Positions 9,517 to 18,907 of a stretch of 64,000 nucleotides of DNA are shown piece by piece. Under the pieces are notes generated by a model. It was not told the origin of the DNA, ran no database searches, and saw nothing but the letters and a program-made list of their open reading frames with translations. This DNA is from MSPOR6 sp964652195 (GTDB lineage Bacteria; Poribacteria; WGA-4E; WGA-3G): assembly GCA_964652195.1 (NCBI GenBank), contig CAZZBB010000068.1:62001-126000 (forward strand), in the 5' to 3' direction. Made by a program: the position numbers and the translations under genes. Every line of letters starts with the position of its first letter. Position 1 is the first letter of the stretch.

Positions 9517-10551
9517 ATGAAAATGAAAGCTGCGATATATACAGGAATAGAAGGGATTGAGGTGCGTGAAGTAGAAAGGGATATTCCACCACCCGGATAT
9601 GTCCTTGTGGATACCAAACAGACGGGAATTTGTGGTAGTGATCTGCACAGTTATTTTGGTCATTGGGGACAATCCCACGAGCATGCAGCTGGACATGAAA
9701 CCTGCGGAACGGTTGCTGCACTTGGGGAGGGTGTGACAGAATTTGAAATTGGCGATAAAGTCGCAGTAGAGTGTTTTTCACATTGCGGATCATGTAAATT
9801 CTGTGAAACCGGACAATATAATCTGTGTATTCATAGACAATGGATTTCACCGAATATGCATGGTGGGTTTGCGGAATTCACATCAACACATCATACCGGT
9901 CTCTTTAAGTTACCTAATACAATGACATTTGAGGAAGGGGCACTTGTCGAACCATTAGCAGTATCACACCGTGCTGTAGCGCGATCTGGAGTAAATTCAA
10001 GGGATACGATTGCTATTATTGGGGGTGGTACAATTGGTCAATTTTGTTTGGCAGATGCTGTCGCTTCTGGTGTTAAAGAAACCTTGATTACAGTTAAATA
10101 CGAACAACAGGAGAAACTTGCTAAGGAACTTGGTGCAGACCATGTAGTTAACATTAGTAATACCGATGTAAATGACTATGTAAAAGATGTTTCGAGTGGA
10201 ATTGGCTTTGATGCGGTTATAGAAACTGTGGGTGGGGCAGAGAATTTCAACACAGCAACAACAATTGTTAGAAAACAGGGAACAGTAGTGCTTGTTGCTG
10301 GATACTATAAACCCCTTGAAGTAAATCTATCTACTATTGTGTGGTCTGAAGCGGCTATAATAGGGTCAAACTGTTATGGATATAGTGGTATGGAAACTGA
10401 TTTTGAAGCTGCAATTGAGTTGATTGATTCTGGAAAAGTAGATGCAACGAAATTAGTCACACATTACTATCCACTTGAAGAAATCCAGGAAGCTTTTCGT
10501 ATTTCAGCAGATAAGACCTCTGGGGTAGTAAAAGTGCATGTATGTCAATAA
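9517..10551 (+). CDS. Zinc-dependent MDR alcohol/polyol dehydrogenase
   Basis: A 344-residue medium-chain dehydrogenase oxidising an alcohol or polyol with NAD(P). The catalytic zinc site is visible as GICGSDLHSYFGHW and GHETCG in the N-terminal third. The structural zinc lobe is CGSCKFCETGQYNLC (four cysteines, about 89-103). The nucleotide-binding fold has GGGTIGQFCLADA (about 169). The pattern is closest to sorbitol / threonine dehydrogenase-like enzymes; the substrate is not decidable. TAAGGAG lies upstream of the ATG. It follows the acyl-CoA ligase by 46 bases and precedes the PhyH gene by about 40, so a common transcript is likely. Confidence 0.9.
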   Translation: MKMKAAIYTGIEGIEVREVERDIPPPGYVLVDTKQTGICGSDLHSYFGHWGQSHEHAAGHETCGTVAALGEGVTEFEIGDKVAVECFSHCGSCKFCETGQYNLCIHRQWISPNMHGGFAEFTSTHHTGLFKLPNTMTFEEGALVEPLAVSHRAVARSGVNSRDTIAIIGGGTIGQFCLADAVASGVKETLITVKYEQQEKLAKELGADHVVNISNTDVNDYVKDVSSGIGFDAVIETVGGAENFNTATTIVRKQGTVVLVAGYYKPLEVNLSTIVWSEAAIIGSNCYGYSGMETDFEAAIELIDSGKVDATKLVTHYYPLEEIQEAFRISADKTSGVVKVHVCQ

Positions 10552-10591
10552 TATTAACTTTTAAATATAGAGATGAATTTTGGAGGAATAT

Positions 10592-11317
10592 ATGTCAAAC
10601 ATAAAGCATCAATTAAGTGAAGATGAGAAAAGACATTTTTGGGAAAAGGGATACCTTGGGCCTTATTCTCTATGTAGTCCAGAAGATATGATTAATATGC
10701 AACCAGAAATTGAGGAGATTCTTGAAACTGATGCCCCTGACCATAAAGTTACGGTGCATAATCGACATCTTGATTATCCCTTGATATATAAGCTTGCAAC
10801 CCATCCAACTATTGTGAATCGAATGGCATCAATTTATGGTCCAGACCTTTTATTATGGAGGACCAATTTTTTCGTCAAAGAGCCAGGGGCAAAAGAGATA
10901 CCGTGGCACCAAGATTTCAATTATTGGCCTGTGGAACCCCCAATTATTATATCCGCTTGGATTGCAATTGATTCTGCAACACTTGAGAACAGTTGCCTAC
11001 AGATTATACCTGGATCTCATCGTAAAGTGATACCTCATATAAAAGCAACATCAGATATGGCATTTAATCAGATGGGGGATCTGAATTACATTGACACTTC
11101 CAATATTGTCAATCTTGAAATGCAACCGGGAGAATTTGTACTGTTTAATGAACGGACTATGCATCATTCTGAAGCCAACCGTTCTGATAAACGCAGAATT
11201 GGATTGGCTGTTAGGGTAATCGTACCGATAGTCAAAGTTTTTGATTGGGATTCACCAAAACATGAACTCATTGTTATTAATGGTCAAGACCGAGTCCAAT
11301 TTAATAAAAGGAGTTAA
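10592..11317 (+). CDS. Phytanoyl-CoA dioxygenase (PhyH) family oxygenase
   Basis: A 241-residue Fe(II)/2-oxoglutarate-dependent oxygenase of the PhyH family, which hydroxylates small or acyl substrates. The iron triad is complete: H106 and D108 in WHQDFNYW, and a distal histidine in NERTMHHSEAN, with the 2-oxoglutarate-binding arginine in the following SDKRRIG segment. I chose the ATG at 10592 because it sits at normal distance after GGAGGAA; the in-frame TTG at 10580 overlaps that site. It ends two bases before the start of the next gene, so the two are almost certainly cotranslated. The actual substrate is unknown; most bacterial members do not act on phytanoyl-CoA. Confidence 0.88.
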   Translation: MSNIKHQLSEDEKRHFWEKGYLGPYSLCSPEDMINMQPEIEEILETDAPDHKVTVHNRHLDYPLIYKLATHPTIVNRMASIYGPDLLLWRTNFFVKEPGAKEIPWHQDFNYWPVEPPIIISAWIAIDSATLENSCLQIIPGSHRKVIPHIKATSDMAFNQMGDLNYIDTSNIVNLEMQPGEFVLFNERTMHHSEANRSDKRRIGLAVRVIVPIVKVFDWDSPKHELIVINGQDRVQFNKRS

Positions 11318-11318
11318 G

Positions 11319-12329
11319 ATGAATCGACAAATAACATTAGCAGCGCGACCTAAAGGTTACCCAAAAGAAACAGATTTCAAACTTGTTGAAACACCTATAC
11401 CTGAACCTGAAGACGACCAAGTCCTTGTAAAGACCATCTATCTTTCCGTTGACCCGTATATGAGAGGACGAATGAACGAGACACGTTCTTATGCTCCCAA
11501 TGTGGAATTCAATGAAGTCATGATTGGTGGAGGAATTGCGCAAGTTATTGCATCTAAACATTCAGATTATAACAATGGGGATATTGTAAATACTCATATT
11601 GGATGGCAGGAGTATGGTGTAGCTGATGGGGAAAGTTTAAGGAAGATAGATCCTGATATTGCACCTATTTCTACAGGTATAGGGATACTTGGGATGCCAG
11701 GATTAACCGCATATTTCGGTATACTTGAAGTGGGTAAACTACAAGAGGGCGAAACAGTATTTGTTTCTGGTGCAGCCGGCGCTGTAGGATCAGTTGTTGG
11801 ACAAATATCGAAGATTAAAGGGTGTTATGTTGTTGGTTCAGCAGGATCTGATGAGAAGGTTTCCTATATTACAGACGAATTGGGTTTTGATGACGGTTTC
11901 AACTACAAAAAGGAATCGAATTATCAAGAGAAGTTATCCGAACTGTATCCTGATGGGATAGATGTTTATTTTGATAATGTTGGTGGAGAGATAACAGATG
12001 CAGTCTTTCCAAATTTGCGTGTTAAAGGTCGTGTTGTTATTTGTGGTCAGATTTCGCAATATAATCTTGAAAAACCGGAGACAGGACCACGTTTTTTGTG
12101 GTATTGCATTACAAAACGCGCCCGGATTGAAGGAATGCTTGTCTCCGATTTTTCCGATAGACACCCAGAAGGTTTAACTCAAATCGCAGAATGGCTACGA
12201 GAAGGGAAATTAAAATACCGCGAGACAATTAATGAAGGTGGAATCGAAAGTGCTCCTGCAGCCTTTATTAGTATGCTCAAGGGTGGTAACATTGGTAAAC
12301 AATTAGTGAAAATAGCAGATTTAGATTAG
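11319..12329 (+). CDS. NADP-dependent MDR oxidoreductase (leukotriene B4 dehydrogenase / CurA-like)
   Basis: A 336-residue zinc-free medium-chain reductase, the type that reduces the double bond of alpha,beta-unsaturated ketones and aldehydes with NADPH. It shows the family N-terminus (MNRQITLAARPKGYP), the DPYMRGRM motif (about 46) and the nucleotide-binding GAAGAVGSVVGQ (about 150). It lacks the structural-zinc cysteines of the dehydrogenase two genes upstream. The start at 11319 follows AAAAGGAG, which lies in the end of the PhyH gene; the upstream in-frame extension would overlap that gene by about 75 bases and is not supported. The stop is 19 bases from the stop of the convergent hydroxyacid dehydrogenase gene. 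Confidence 0.9.
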   Translation: MNRQITLAARPKGYPKETDFKLVETPIPEPEDDQVLVKTIYLSVDPYMRGRMNETRSYAPNVEFNEVMIGGGIAQVIASKHSDYNNGDIVNTHIGWQEYGVADGESLRKIDPDIAPISTGIGILGMPGLTAYFGILEVGKLQEGETVFVSGAAGAVGSVVGQISKIKGCYVVGSAGSDEKVSYITDELGFDDGFNYKKESNYQEKLSELYPDGIDVYFDNVGGEITDAVFPNLRVKGRVVICGQISQYNLEKPETGPRFLWYCITKRARIEGMLVSDFSDRHPEGLTQIAEWLREGKLKYRETINEGGIESAPAAFISMLKGGNIGKQLVKIADLD

Positions 12330-12348
12330 CATTATATTACAAATTAGG

Positions 12349-13293
12349 CTAATATCCTTTCTGCTTATCTATTACACTGAGCAATGGTTTTCCAACAAGA
12401 TATCGCTCTAAGTTATCACAGAATAGGTCTACTGTTCGATCCATTCGAATTGGAGAACCTCCTGCAACATGTGGGGTAATAATTACATTTGGCATATCCC
12501 ACAATGGACTGTCTTGGGGTAGGGGTTCAACGGGTGTTACATCCAATCCTGCCCCTCCGATGAGTCCATTCTTTAATGCTCGAAGTAATGCCTGCTCATC
12601 AATGATTTTACCGCGTGTAACGTTGATGATTAAAGCGTTTGCTTTCATCATTTCAAACGCAGAATCGTTAAACATCTCTTCTGTTTCAGGTGTCAATGGT
12701 GCACAGATACAGACTATGTCAGACTCAGAAAGTAGTTCGTTGAATTTGTCCATTTTCCATACTTCATGGATGAATGTAGGGGGTTCAACTGTTTCAGGAT
12801 CTACTGCAACAACTCGCATATCAAAAGCCTCTGCCCGTCGTGCGACTTCAATACCGGTACCACCTAAACCGACAATACCGAGTGTACGATCACACAATTC
12901 CCATGTTTGATTTCGGATAGACATTTTATTGACCCAAGTACGTTCTCTGACAGACCTGCCTATACCGCGAATTAACCCTAAGATTAATGCCCATGCTTGA
13001 TCCGCTAAATGTGTTCCAACATATCCTTTTGCACTGGTTAGGATGATATCACTATCAACAAATTCTTTAAACAAAATTCCGTCAACACCTGCAGCCCACA
13101 CTTGTACCCATTTGAGTTGTTTGGCATTTTCAAATAGAGAACGGTTGAATCCTCCAAAAACTATATCGGTATTCTCAATTTCTCGTAAAGTTTCATCTGA
13201 GCTATTGGGATTTACGACATTCAAATCATCTGAAATTGATTCAATTTGCTTCTGTTGATCTGAAGTAATCTCTGCTGTTATTAGTATTTTCAT
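12349..13293 (-). CDS. D-2-hydroxyacid dehydrogenase, NAD-dependent
   Basis: A 314-residue enzyme that interconverts 2-oxoacids and D-2-hydroxyacids. The NAD fold is marked by GLGGTGIEVARRAE (about 142). The cofactor strand ends VAVDPE, an acidic residue favouring NAD. The catalytic arginine lies in NVTRGKIIDEQALL, the acid in the following LDVTPVEPLP stretch, and the histidine in ITPHVAGGS (about 280). Length is normal. GGAG lies upstream of the ATG at 13293. It is convergent with the MDR reductase gene and stands alone on this strand, so its substrate cannot be read from context; glyoxylate/hydroxypyruvate reductase-type enzymes are the nearest comparison. Confidence 0.9.
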   Translation of the reverse strand: MKILITAEITSDQQKQIESISDDLNVVNPNSSDETLREIENTDIVFGGFNRSLFENAKQLKWVQVWAAGVDGILFKEFVDSDIILTSAKGYVGTHLADQAWALILGLIRGIGRSVRERTWVNKMSIRNQTWELCDRTLGIVGLGGTGIEVARRAEAFDMRVVAVDPETVEPPTFIHEVWKMDKFNELLSESDIVCICAPLTPETEEMFNDSAFEMMKANALIINVTRGKIIDEQALLRALKNGLIGGAGLDVTPVEPLPQDSPLWDMPNVIITPHVAGGSPIRMDRTVDLFCDNLERYLVGKPLLSVIDKQKGY

Positions 13294-13348
13294 ATTGACT
13301 TCTCCAAGTTGTAATGGTATTCTTTTTACATTATACGACTTAAGTAAT

Positions 13349-13382
13349 TATAATTACTCAAGCTATTATAATTACTCAAGCT
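13349..13382. repeat. Two tandem copies of an 18-base unit
   Basis: TATAATTACTCAAGCT occurs at 13349-13364 and again at 13367-13382, an 18-base period. It lies between divergent genes, upstream of the heme lipoprotein, and could be a paired regulator site or simple slippage. Confidence 0.6.
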
Positions 13383-13547
13383 GCTACAATTAATGTGAAT
13401 TACATGATTGTATATGTATGTAATGCTTTGACTACTACATACCACTCCACGGGACCGAAAATTACATTTTTTGGAATTCTATAGAATATTTATCTAATAC
13501 TTATATGTAGCAATATAGGTTATAATAACATAACGGAGGAATTGTTA

Positions 13548-14039
13548 GTGCAATTAAATATAACTGGGTTTCGATTCTTAATACTTCTACTATTCTCTTT
13601 TTCATTAGTACTTTCTTTTGGATTTATCATGGGTTGTGGTGATGAAGGTGATTCACCAACCGAAATGGTAACCGGTGAAGGTGATATGACTGAACCCACC
13701 GTACCACCAGATCAACCCGATCCACCACCGGTTGTCCCGGAAGAGCCGAAGGTCTCATTTAAGGATGATATTAATCCAATTCTTGCTGAAACATGTGCCG
13801 TTGCAAATTGTCATGATGGAATTGGTGGTGGTGGACTTGACTTGAGAGAATATGATACCTTCAAAGCAGGTGGGAATAGAGGTGCAGCCTTTGTTGCTGG
13901 GAATGGTGACGATAGTTTGGTTGTAAAGTATATAAACGGTGAAATGCAACCTCAAATGCCGATCGGTGGTGTTCCACTTAACGCTGAGCAGATACAACTA
14001 TTTGTTGATTGGATTAATGAAGGAGCAGAGAATAATTAA
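13548..14039 (+). CDS. Small CX4CH heme lipoprotein (planctomycete-type cytochrome)
   Basis: A 163-residue exported lipoprotein. Residues 1-30 form a hydrophobic signal ending in a lipobox-like IMGC. A proline-rich linker follows, then a single heme-type site CAVANCH (CX4CH) and the segment MPIGGVPLNAEQIQLFVDWI, where the MP pair could supply the distal methionine. This layout is typical of the short cytochrome modules that planctomycetes attach to surface proteins, and it resembles the heme segment of the copper monooxygenase-like protein at 1508. It probably carries electrons or anchors a heme at the outer surface. I chose GTG at 13548, eight bases after CGGAGG; a TTG at 13542 is too close to that site. 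A terminator follows. Confidence 0.75.
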   Translation: MQLNITGFRFLILLLFSFSLVLSFGFIMGCGDEGDSPTEMVTGEGDMTEPTVPPDQPDPPPVVPEEPKVSFKDDINPILAETCAVANCHDGIGGGGLDLREYDTFKAGGNRGAAFVAGNGDDSLVVKYINGEMQPQMPIGGVPLNAEQIQLFVDWINEGAENN

Positions 14040-14062
14040 TTACTTTTCATAATTGCAATTTG

Positions 14063-14097
14063 AGGGCAGGAAGTTAATAGAATTTTCTGCCCTTTTC
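14063..14097 (+). terminator. Rho-independent terminator
   Basis: GGGCAG (14064-14069) pairs with CTGCCC (14087-14092), with a further AA/TT extension across a bulge, followed by TTTT. It ends the heme lipoprotein transcript. Confidence 0.75.
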
Positions 14098-14153
14098 TAC
14101 CTTAGACGTACGTAAGTCCTAACTATTAAAATCATTATTAAAGGAGTCCATCC

Positions 14154-15425
14154 ATGAAAGTCACTAACATCGAACGTATTCTTGTTGATGTACCTTTTAC
14201 ACCACGTCAACATGATATTACCAGAGAAAGTGTTTCAACTGTATATAACTGGTCATTACTTGAACTTATCAAAGTTACCACGGATACAGGACATATTGGT
14301 TGGGGTGAAACAGTTATACATTATACATATAGTCGTGTGAGTGAAGGTAGTGTGGAACGCGTACTTGGAGAAAGTCCTGCTGAATATATGAATGAAGATT
14401 CACTTGGTGCAGGTCTACAGATTGCCCTCTTTGATGTAGTTGGAAAAATTATCGAAGTTCCAGTATATAAACTTCTTGGTTCACAGTGTCGAGAAGATGT
14501 TCCTATTTCATGGTGGAGTATTGACTCTTCACCAGAGAATTGGGCTGCAGAAGCAGCAGATGCAGTTGCAAATGGATATACAAGCTTCAAAAACAAACCC
14601 CGTCCATGGTGGGATATTGTGGATCAGGTTGAAGCAATCGCAGAAGTTGTGCCGACAGATTTTAAATTGGATCTGGACCCAAACGGTTGCTTGCGTGATG
14701 CAGAAACTGCCATACCGATATTGCAAAAACTCGCTGCACATCCGAACGTGGCTATCTTTGAATCTCCAATTCCACAGGGAGATGTTGAAGGAAATAAAGA
14801 GATACGGCAGAAGGTTGATTGTCCTATTGCTATGCATTTCGGTTCACCACCCTATACGACTTGTGTTCGAGAAGACGTGTGTAATGGATTTGTTATTGGT
14901 GGTGGTAAATCAACAGTGATGAATCAAGGTTATCAGAGTGCAGCAGCGGATATGCCGTTCTGGCTCCAAATTGTAGGTAATGGAATTACATCGACATGGG
15001 CAGCACACCTTGGTAGTGTACTTACACATGCGACCTGGCCAGCTATTACTTGCCTTAACCTGTATAGCCATCATCTCTTGAAGCACCCTATAGTTGTAAA
15101 AGGTGGTTGTCATACAGTCCCTAATGCTCCCGGCTTGGGTATTGAGGTGGATGAAGACGCTATAGAACAATACCGTGTCCCATCTGAGGAATTAGATTCT
15201 GATGGTTATACCATTCACGACCATCCACGATTGATTAAAACAGCAGTATATCCAGATGGTAGTTGTATCCACATGGCTGGTGATGGATTAAGTTATTTTA
15301 ATGCTGGAAATGGTGAGGCTTATGTTGAAGGGGCCCGTCTCGAATTAACTTATGATGATGGAACGAAAGAATGGTCAGATCTTTATGATAAGGCAAGTGA
15401 AAAACCAGTTCATGGTAAGTGGTAA
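14154..15425 (+). CDS. Enolase-superfamily enzyme (mandelate racemase / muconate lactonizing type)
   Basis: A 423-residue member of the superfamily that abstracts a proton alpha to a carboxylate and stabilises the intermediate on a metal ion. The N-terminal capping domain is followed by a barrel with FKNKPRP (KxK-type base, about 143), LDLDPNG (first metal acid, about 165) and FESPIPQ (second, about 200). Where the third acid is expected the protein reads IAMHFGSPP, so the usual glutamate or aspartate seems replaced by histidine. The C-terminal end is also longer than usual. It may have unusual metal binding or a new activity; sugar-acid dehydration is the default guess. AAGGAG lies upstream. 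The second family member (32948) keeps all ligands. Confidence 0.8.
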   Translation: MKVTNIERILVDVPFTPRQHDITRESVSTVYNWSLLELIKVTTDTGHIGWGETVIHYTYSRVSEGSVERVLGESPAEYMNEDSLGAGLQIALFDVVGKIIEVPVYKLLGSQCREDVPISWWSIDSSPENWAAEAADAVANGYTSFKNKPRPWWDIVDQVEAIAEVVPTDFKLDLDPNGCLRDAETAIPILQKLAAHPNVAIFESPIPQGDVEGNKEIRQKVDCPIAMHFGSPPYTTCVREDVCNGFVIGGGKSTVMNQGYQSAAADMPFWLQIVGNGITSTWAAHLGSVLTHATWPAITCLNLYSHHLLKHPIVVKGGCHTVPNAPGLGIEVDEDAIEQYRVPSEELDSDGYTIHDHPRLIKTAVYPDGSCIHMAGDGLSYFNAGNGEAYVEGARLELTYDDGTKEWSDLYDKASEKPVHGKW

Positions 15426-15522
15426 ATTGTAGATACGTAACCATTCTTATTAGAACCTATCTCATAAACCATATATATGTAAGGGTTTATTGTCTTTGTA
15501 TTATGCTTTATATTGAACCAAC

Positions 15523-15541
15523 GGGCGGGGAACCCCCGCCC
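15523..15541. repeat. GC-rich hairpin repeat
   Basis: GGGCGGGG and CCCCGCCC form a perfect 8-base stem around AAC, followed by CCTACGAAGAGG. It stands out as GC-rich in AT-rich DNA and matches the style of the other intergenic hairpin repeats. It could terminate the enolase-superfamily gene 100 bases upstream, but no T-run follows. Confidence 0.65.
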
Positions 15542-15660
15542 CTACGAAGAGGAACTATATCGGTACGAAAGTATTGTATTAATGGAGTAAATTGTAGTTT
15601 TTCGTACGGCAATTTACTTGAAACACTTGCGTATCTCTGCTAATATCACTTTAAACCGAA

Positions 15661-17274
15661 GTGACAGAGGTAGGCGAATTGGTATCCCTCCCGCAACAGC
15701 GTATCCTCACTTGGCGCGTATTACTCATCTTCACAATTCTCTCACCGATAAACTGTTATTTCCTCATCCAAATGGAGTTGGTTCGGTATACCTTCCCGAC
15801 ATGGGTTGTTCCACTCTCCAATGTCATTTTCATTCTTATAGTTATCCTCATCATTAATAGTATTTTAAAATACTTAACACCGGTTTTTGCTCTGGGGCAA
15901 GGTGAGTTTCTATTTCTATATGTTTCCTTAAGTGTCGCTACATCTTTAGCAGGTTGTGATATTTTACAAGCTGTCTTATCAGTTCTCGGACATAGTACAT
16001 GGTTCGCAACAGAAGAAAATGAATGGCAGACGCTCTTCTGGCATCATCTACCAAATTGGTTAACCGTCTCAGATCATGATGTGTTGCGTGGCTACTATCA
16101 AGGTGATTCATCCCTATACCTACCACAGCATTTACGTGTGTGGATACCTGTCGTTGGTGGTTGGTTGTTATTATTCACTGTAATCGGTTTTATCTTCTTA
16201 TGTCTTAATACTATTTTAAGACAACAGTGGTCACAACGTGAAAGGTTGACATTCCCTGTCATTCAACTGCCACTTGCAATGACAAATCCCAAAACGAACT
16301 TTTTTCGTAATAAAAGGATGTGGATCGGTTTCTCGATTGCTGCAGGTATCAGTCTGTTTAATGGATTAAGTCATCTCTATCCCGTTATTCCTCATATACC
16401 AGTAACACGACGTTTTTTCAGATTTAGTGAACCTCCATTAAGCTACTATGGCACAATCATAACTGCATTCTATCCATTTGCAATTGGAATTATGTTCCTT
16501 ATGCCGTTGGATGTACTCTTCTCCACAACCTTCTTCTATTTTCTTTATCGAAACGAAGTTGCTTTAGCTGGGGCAGTTGGTTGGAAGAGTATTCCACGTT
16601 TCCCGTACCTGAACGAACAAACTATTGGGGCATTTATCGGATTATGTTTCTTCTTTTGGTGGACAGGTAAAAGGCATTTCAAAGAAGTATTGAAGAGTGC
16701 ATTTAATAGAGGAAGAGAACCACCCGAGTTGGCATCTACGCATCCAATGTCATATCGGACTGCTGTTTGGGGTTTTGTTATAGGTTTATTAATATTTGCT
16801 TTTCTACTCTACAAAGCAGGTATGGCAATTTGGTTAGCATTATCTTTCGCATTTCTCTTTCTAATCACCCCATTGGTTACAACACGAATCCGTGCTGAAT
16901 CAGGAATTTTCGTCCATGCGTATCACTGGCAAGCGCCTCGGTACATCTTAAATACAATCATAGGAACCCACAGAATCGGTGCACAAAATTTAACAGCATT
17001 ATCTGTTTGCTTTTTTAATAGGGATTACCGTCCACAGCAGATGCCACACCAACTTGAAGCATATAAAATCTCTGAAGTGGCTAATATTAACCAACGTAAA
17101 ATGCTGTATTCAATCTTAATTGCAACAGTCATGGGAGGACTTGTTGCATTTTGGGTACAACTCCATATGTACTATCAGTTTGGTGCGGATACTGGTTATT
17201 ATGGACCATGGGCATTGGGATATGGTAGGCAATATTTTAGAAGATTAACTATCCTGTGGATACTGATTGGATAG
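15661..17274 (+). CDS. Multi-spanning membrane protein, N-terminal part (frameshifted gene)
   Basis: A 537-residue hydrophobic protein with roughly ten to twelve membrane segments. It matches my memory of a large uncharacterised membrane family in Poribacteria and Planctomycetes (DUF6785/DUF6784); this is recollection, not a search. Features include LTWRVLLIFTILSPINCYFLIQME near the start and a long cytoplasmic stretch around 190-230. The reading frame ends at a TAG at 17272-17274 just where the conserved C-terminal portion should follow. That portion is found in another frame at 17256-17585. One missing base would explain it, so this is either a pseudogene or a sequence error. The start GTG at 15661 has no clear ribosome binding site. 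Confidence 0.7.
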   Translation: MTEVGELVSLPQQRILTWRVLLIFTILSPINCYFLIQMELVRYTFPTWVVPLSNVIFILIVILIINSILKYLTPVFALGQGEFLFLYVSLSVATSLAGCDILQAVLSVLGHSTWFATEENEWQTLFWHHLPNWLTVSDHDVLRGYYQGDSSLYLPQHLRVWIPVVGGWLLLFTVIGFIFLCLNTILRQQWSQRERLTFPVIQLPLAMTNPKTNFFRNKRMWIGFSIAAGISLFNGLSHLYPVIPHIPVTRRFFRFSEPPLSYYGTIITAFYPFAIGIMFLMPLDVLFSTTFFYFLYRNEVALAGAVGWKSIPRFPYLNEQTIGAFIGLCFFFWWTGKRHFKEVLKSAFNRGREPPELASTHPMSYRTAVWGFVIGLLIFAFLLYKAGMAIWLALSFAFLFLITPLVTTRIRAESGIFVHAYHWQAPRYILNTIIGTHRIGAQNLTALSVCFFNRDYRPQQMPHQLEAYKISEVANINQRKMLYSILIATVMGGLVAFWVQLHMYYQFGADTGYYGPWALGYGRQYFRRLTILWILIG

Positions 17275-17585
17275 GTGTAATATTTATGGGGATAGGGTTT
17301 AGTGTGATGATGGTATTGACCTATTTGCGTGTCAAATTCTTCTGGTTACCGTTACATCCTCTTGGATATGTCATGGCAAGCAATCAGGAGATGTCTGACT
17401 TATGGATACCTTTGTTGATTGCATTAACGCTTAAATGGTTGATATTACGACATGGTGGTATCCAAAGTTATCGTCGTGTTGTCCCTTTTTTTCTTGGATT
17501 GGTCCTTGGTGATTATCTCATGGGTACAACATGGAGTATATTAAATGTAATTACTAACACAACAATGTACCAATTTTATCCTTAG
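17256..17585 (+). CDS. Multi-spanning membrane protein, C-terminal part (frameshifted gene)
   Basis: This 109-residue frame continues the gene at 15661 after a one-base shift. It begins within DTDWIGVIFMG and carries FFWLPLHPLGYVMASNQEMSD-type sequence, then LILRHGG and PFFLGLVLGDYLMGT, which I recognise as the C-terminal end of the same membrane family. The upstream frame is closed by a TAG at 17238-17240, so the shift must lie between 17238 and 17274. No classical slippery heptamer is seen there. It has no ribosome binding site of its own at the GTG, so independent translation is unlikely. Confidence 0.65.
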   Translation: MDTDWIGVIFMGIGFSVMMVLTYLRVKFFWLPLHPLGYVMASNQEMSDLWIPLLIALTLKWLILRHGGIQSYRRVVPFFLGLVLGDYLMGTTWSILNVITNTTMYQFYP

Positions 17586-18758
17586 GTGGTTACCAAATCT
17601 ACCTGACAATACCTTGCCAAATGCTGATTACATACTTTTTTCAATAAAATTGGAAATAAAATGAATAAAATATCAATAGCTAACAACTAACATTACCAAG
17701 AGCTACTTTTTTAGCATAAACATCCAGTTTGTACATCTTCTTGACGCAAATTAAGAATGAAATCAAGAAAACAAGAAACAACGGAATGAATGACATTAAG
17801 TCATTCCCCGGGTATGAATACCTTAATGGAATTCCTCGTGCTACAAATGTTGGATAATCGACTTTTTTCAGTGAAACACATGGTCTGCTGGGTCTAAATC
17901 TTGTTAGTAGCGACTTAGATTAACATACCTAATATTACGAAGCACAAAATTGATTAAAGGTATTTAGATGACATGAGTAAATCCTACTTAAAACCTTAAC
18001 TTTTATGGGAAGTATATAATTAAAGAATAAATGATGACTATCTATAAAAACGATCCTAAATAAAAACCATTATACAAAAGAGCTTTATGTCAAAAAATCA
18101 GCTTTAATATGCAGGTTGAAAAACACAAAATCACGCTTTTTGGAAATTCTTATAATGTCAATTCAAAGTGGGGTAAAGTCAGTCTATGACAGAGGTTAGA
18201 GGGGTAATTTACACCAATTTCAATGTCACAGAATGTGTCAAAAAGTGTAACTTTTTTCATTTTTTCTACACTGTTTCGGCACAGGGAAAAGTCAACATTT
18301 TCACGATTTATTGTCTAAGAATTTAGGATTAAAGGTCTGTTTTTGCACCCTAATAGTTTGTCTGGATATTAGGATTAAATGTTCAATTTACAACTATGAA
18401 TTCTAATCTTATTTCTAAATGAAATGTCTCTTTTTTATGCATAACCTTTAGGTTAAGCTGTATCACATAATTTTAGGTTGTGCAGTATGAGGTGACATCC
18501 TACATTAACCTGTAATACGACATCATTTCATAGAAATGGTATAACTTCCATTGCGAATACTCTTAATAATCCCGATGATAAGGGATATATGGAGTTTCTT
18601 GAATTAATAATCAATAATCATTATTTAAAATTGGTCTTCAATAACATATATGGTTAAGAGACAAATACCACTTGCATTTTTTTTGCATAATGTTATTCTA
18701 TTCTAAAGTTTGGTGCAAGTTATGTAAATCATAGTGGTATCTTACAGCATGTACAAAT
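17586..18758. other. Long gene-poor AT-rich region
   Basis: About 1.2 kb with no convincing gene on either strand. It holds a degenerate copy of the AAACT..AGTTT repeat at about 17714-17750 and otherwise irregular AT-rich sequence with scattered short palindromes. It borders the orphan-gene block at 18759-21285, so it may be decayed mobile DNA; I cannot identify any source. Confidence 0.5.
17714..17750. repeat. Copy of the CATAAACT..CAGTTTG repeat
   Basis: GCATAAACATCCAGTTTGTA followed by CTTGACGC resembles copies at about 26217, 42183, 53912 (opposite orientation) and 56781. Confidence 0.55.
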
Positions 18759-18780
18759 CATTAGTCGTGTAAAATCGTCC
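18759..18780. repeat. Left arm of a 22-base inverted repeat
   Basis: It starts CATTAGTCGTGTAAAATC. Its reverse complement matches 21264-21285 at 21 of 22 bases. The two arms bracket three orphan genes. No target duplication is evident outside them. Confidence 0.85.
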
Positions 18781-18907
18781 AATTTTCAATTACAAAACGT
18801 CATGATTTTTATATTTTTTACGGTACTCTTACAAATTCAGGAATGCAATTTTATCAATCAAAAATGATTTAACAACTGCGATATTTCGTCGTGGTAAAGG
18901 GATTATT

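Noticed and set aside
15419..15857. Small frames between the enolase-superfamily gene and the membrane protein
   Set aside because: They overlap the GC-rich hairpin repeat or the start of the membrane protein in another frame and show no ribosome binding site or family motif.
17238..17274. Programmed -1 frameshift in the membrane-protein gene
   Set aside because: No slippery heptamer or following stem is seen; a lost base or sequence error is simpler.
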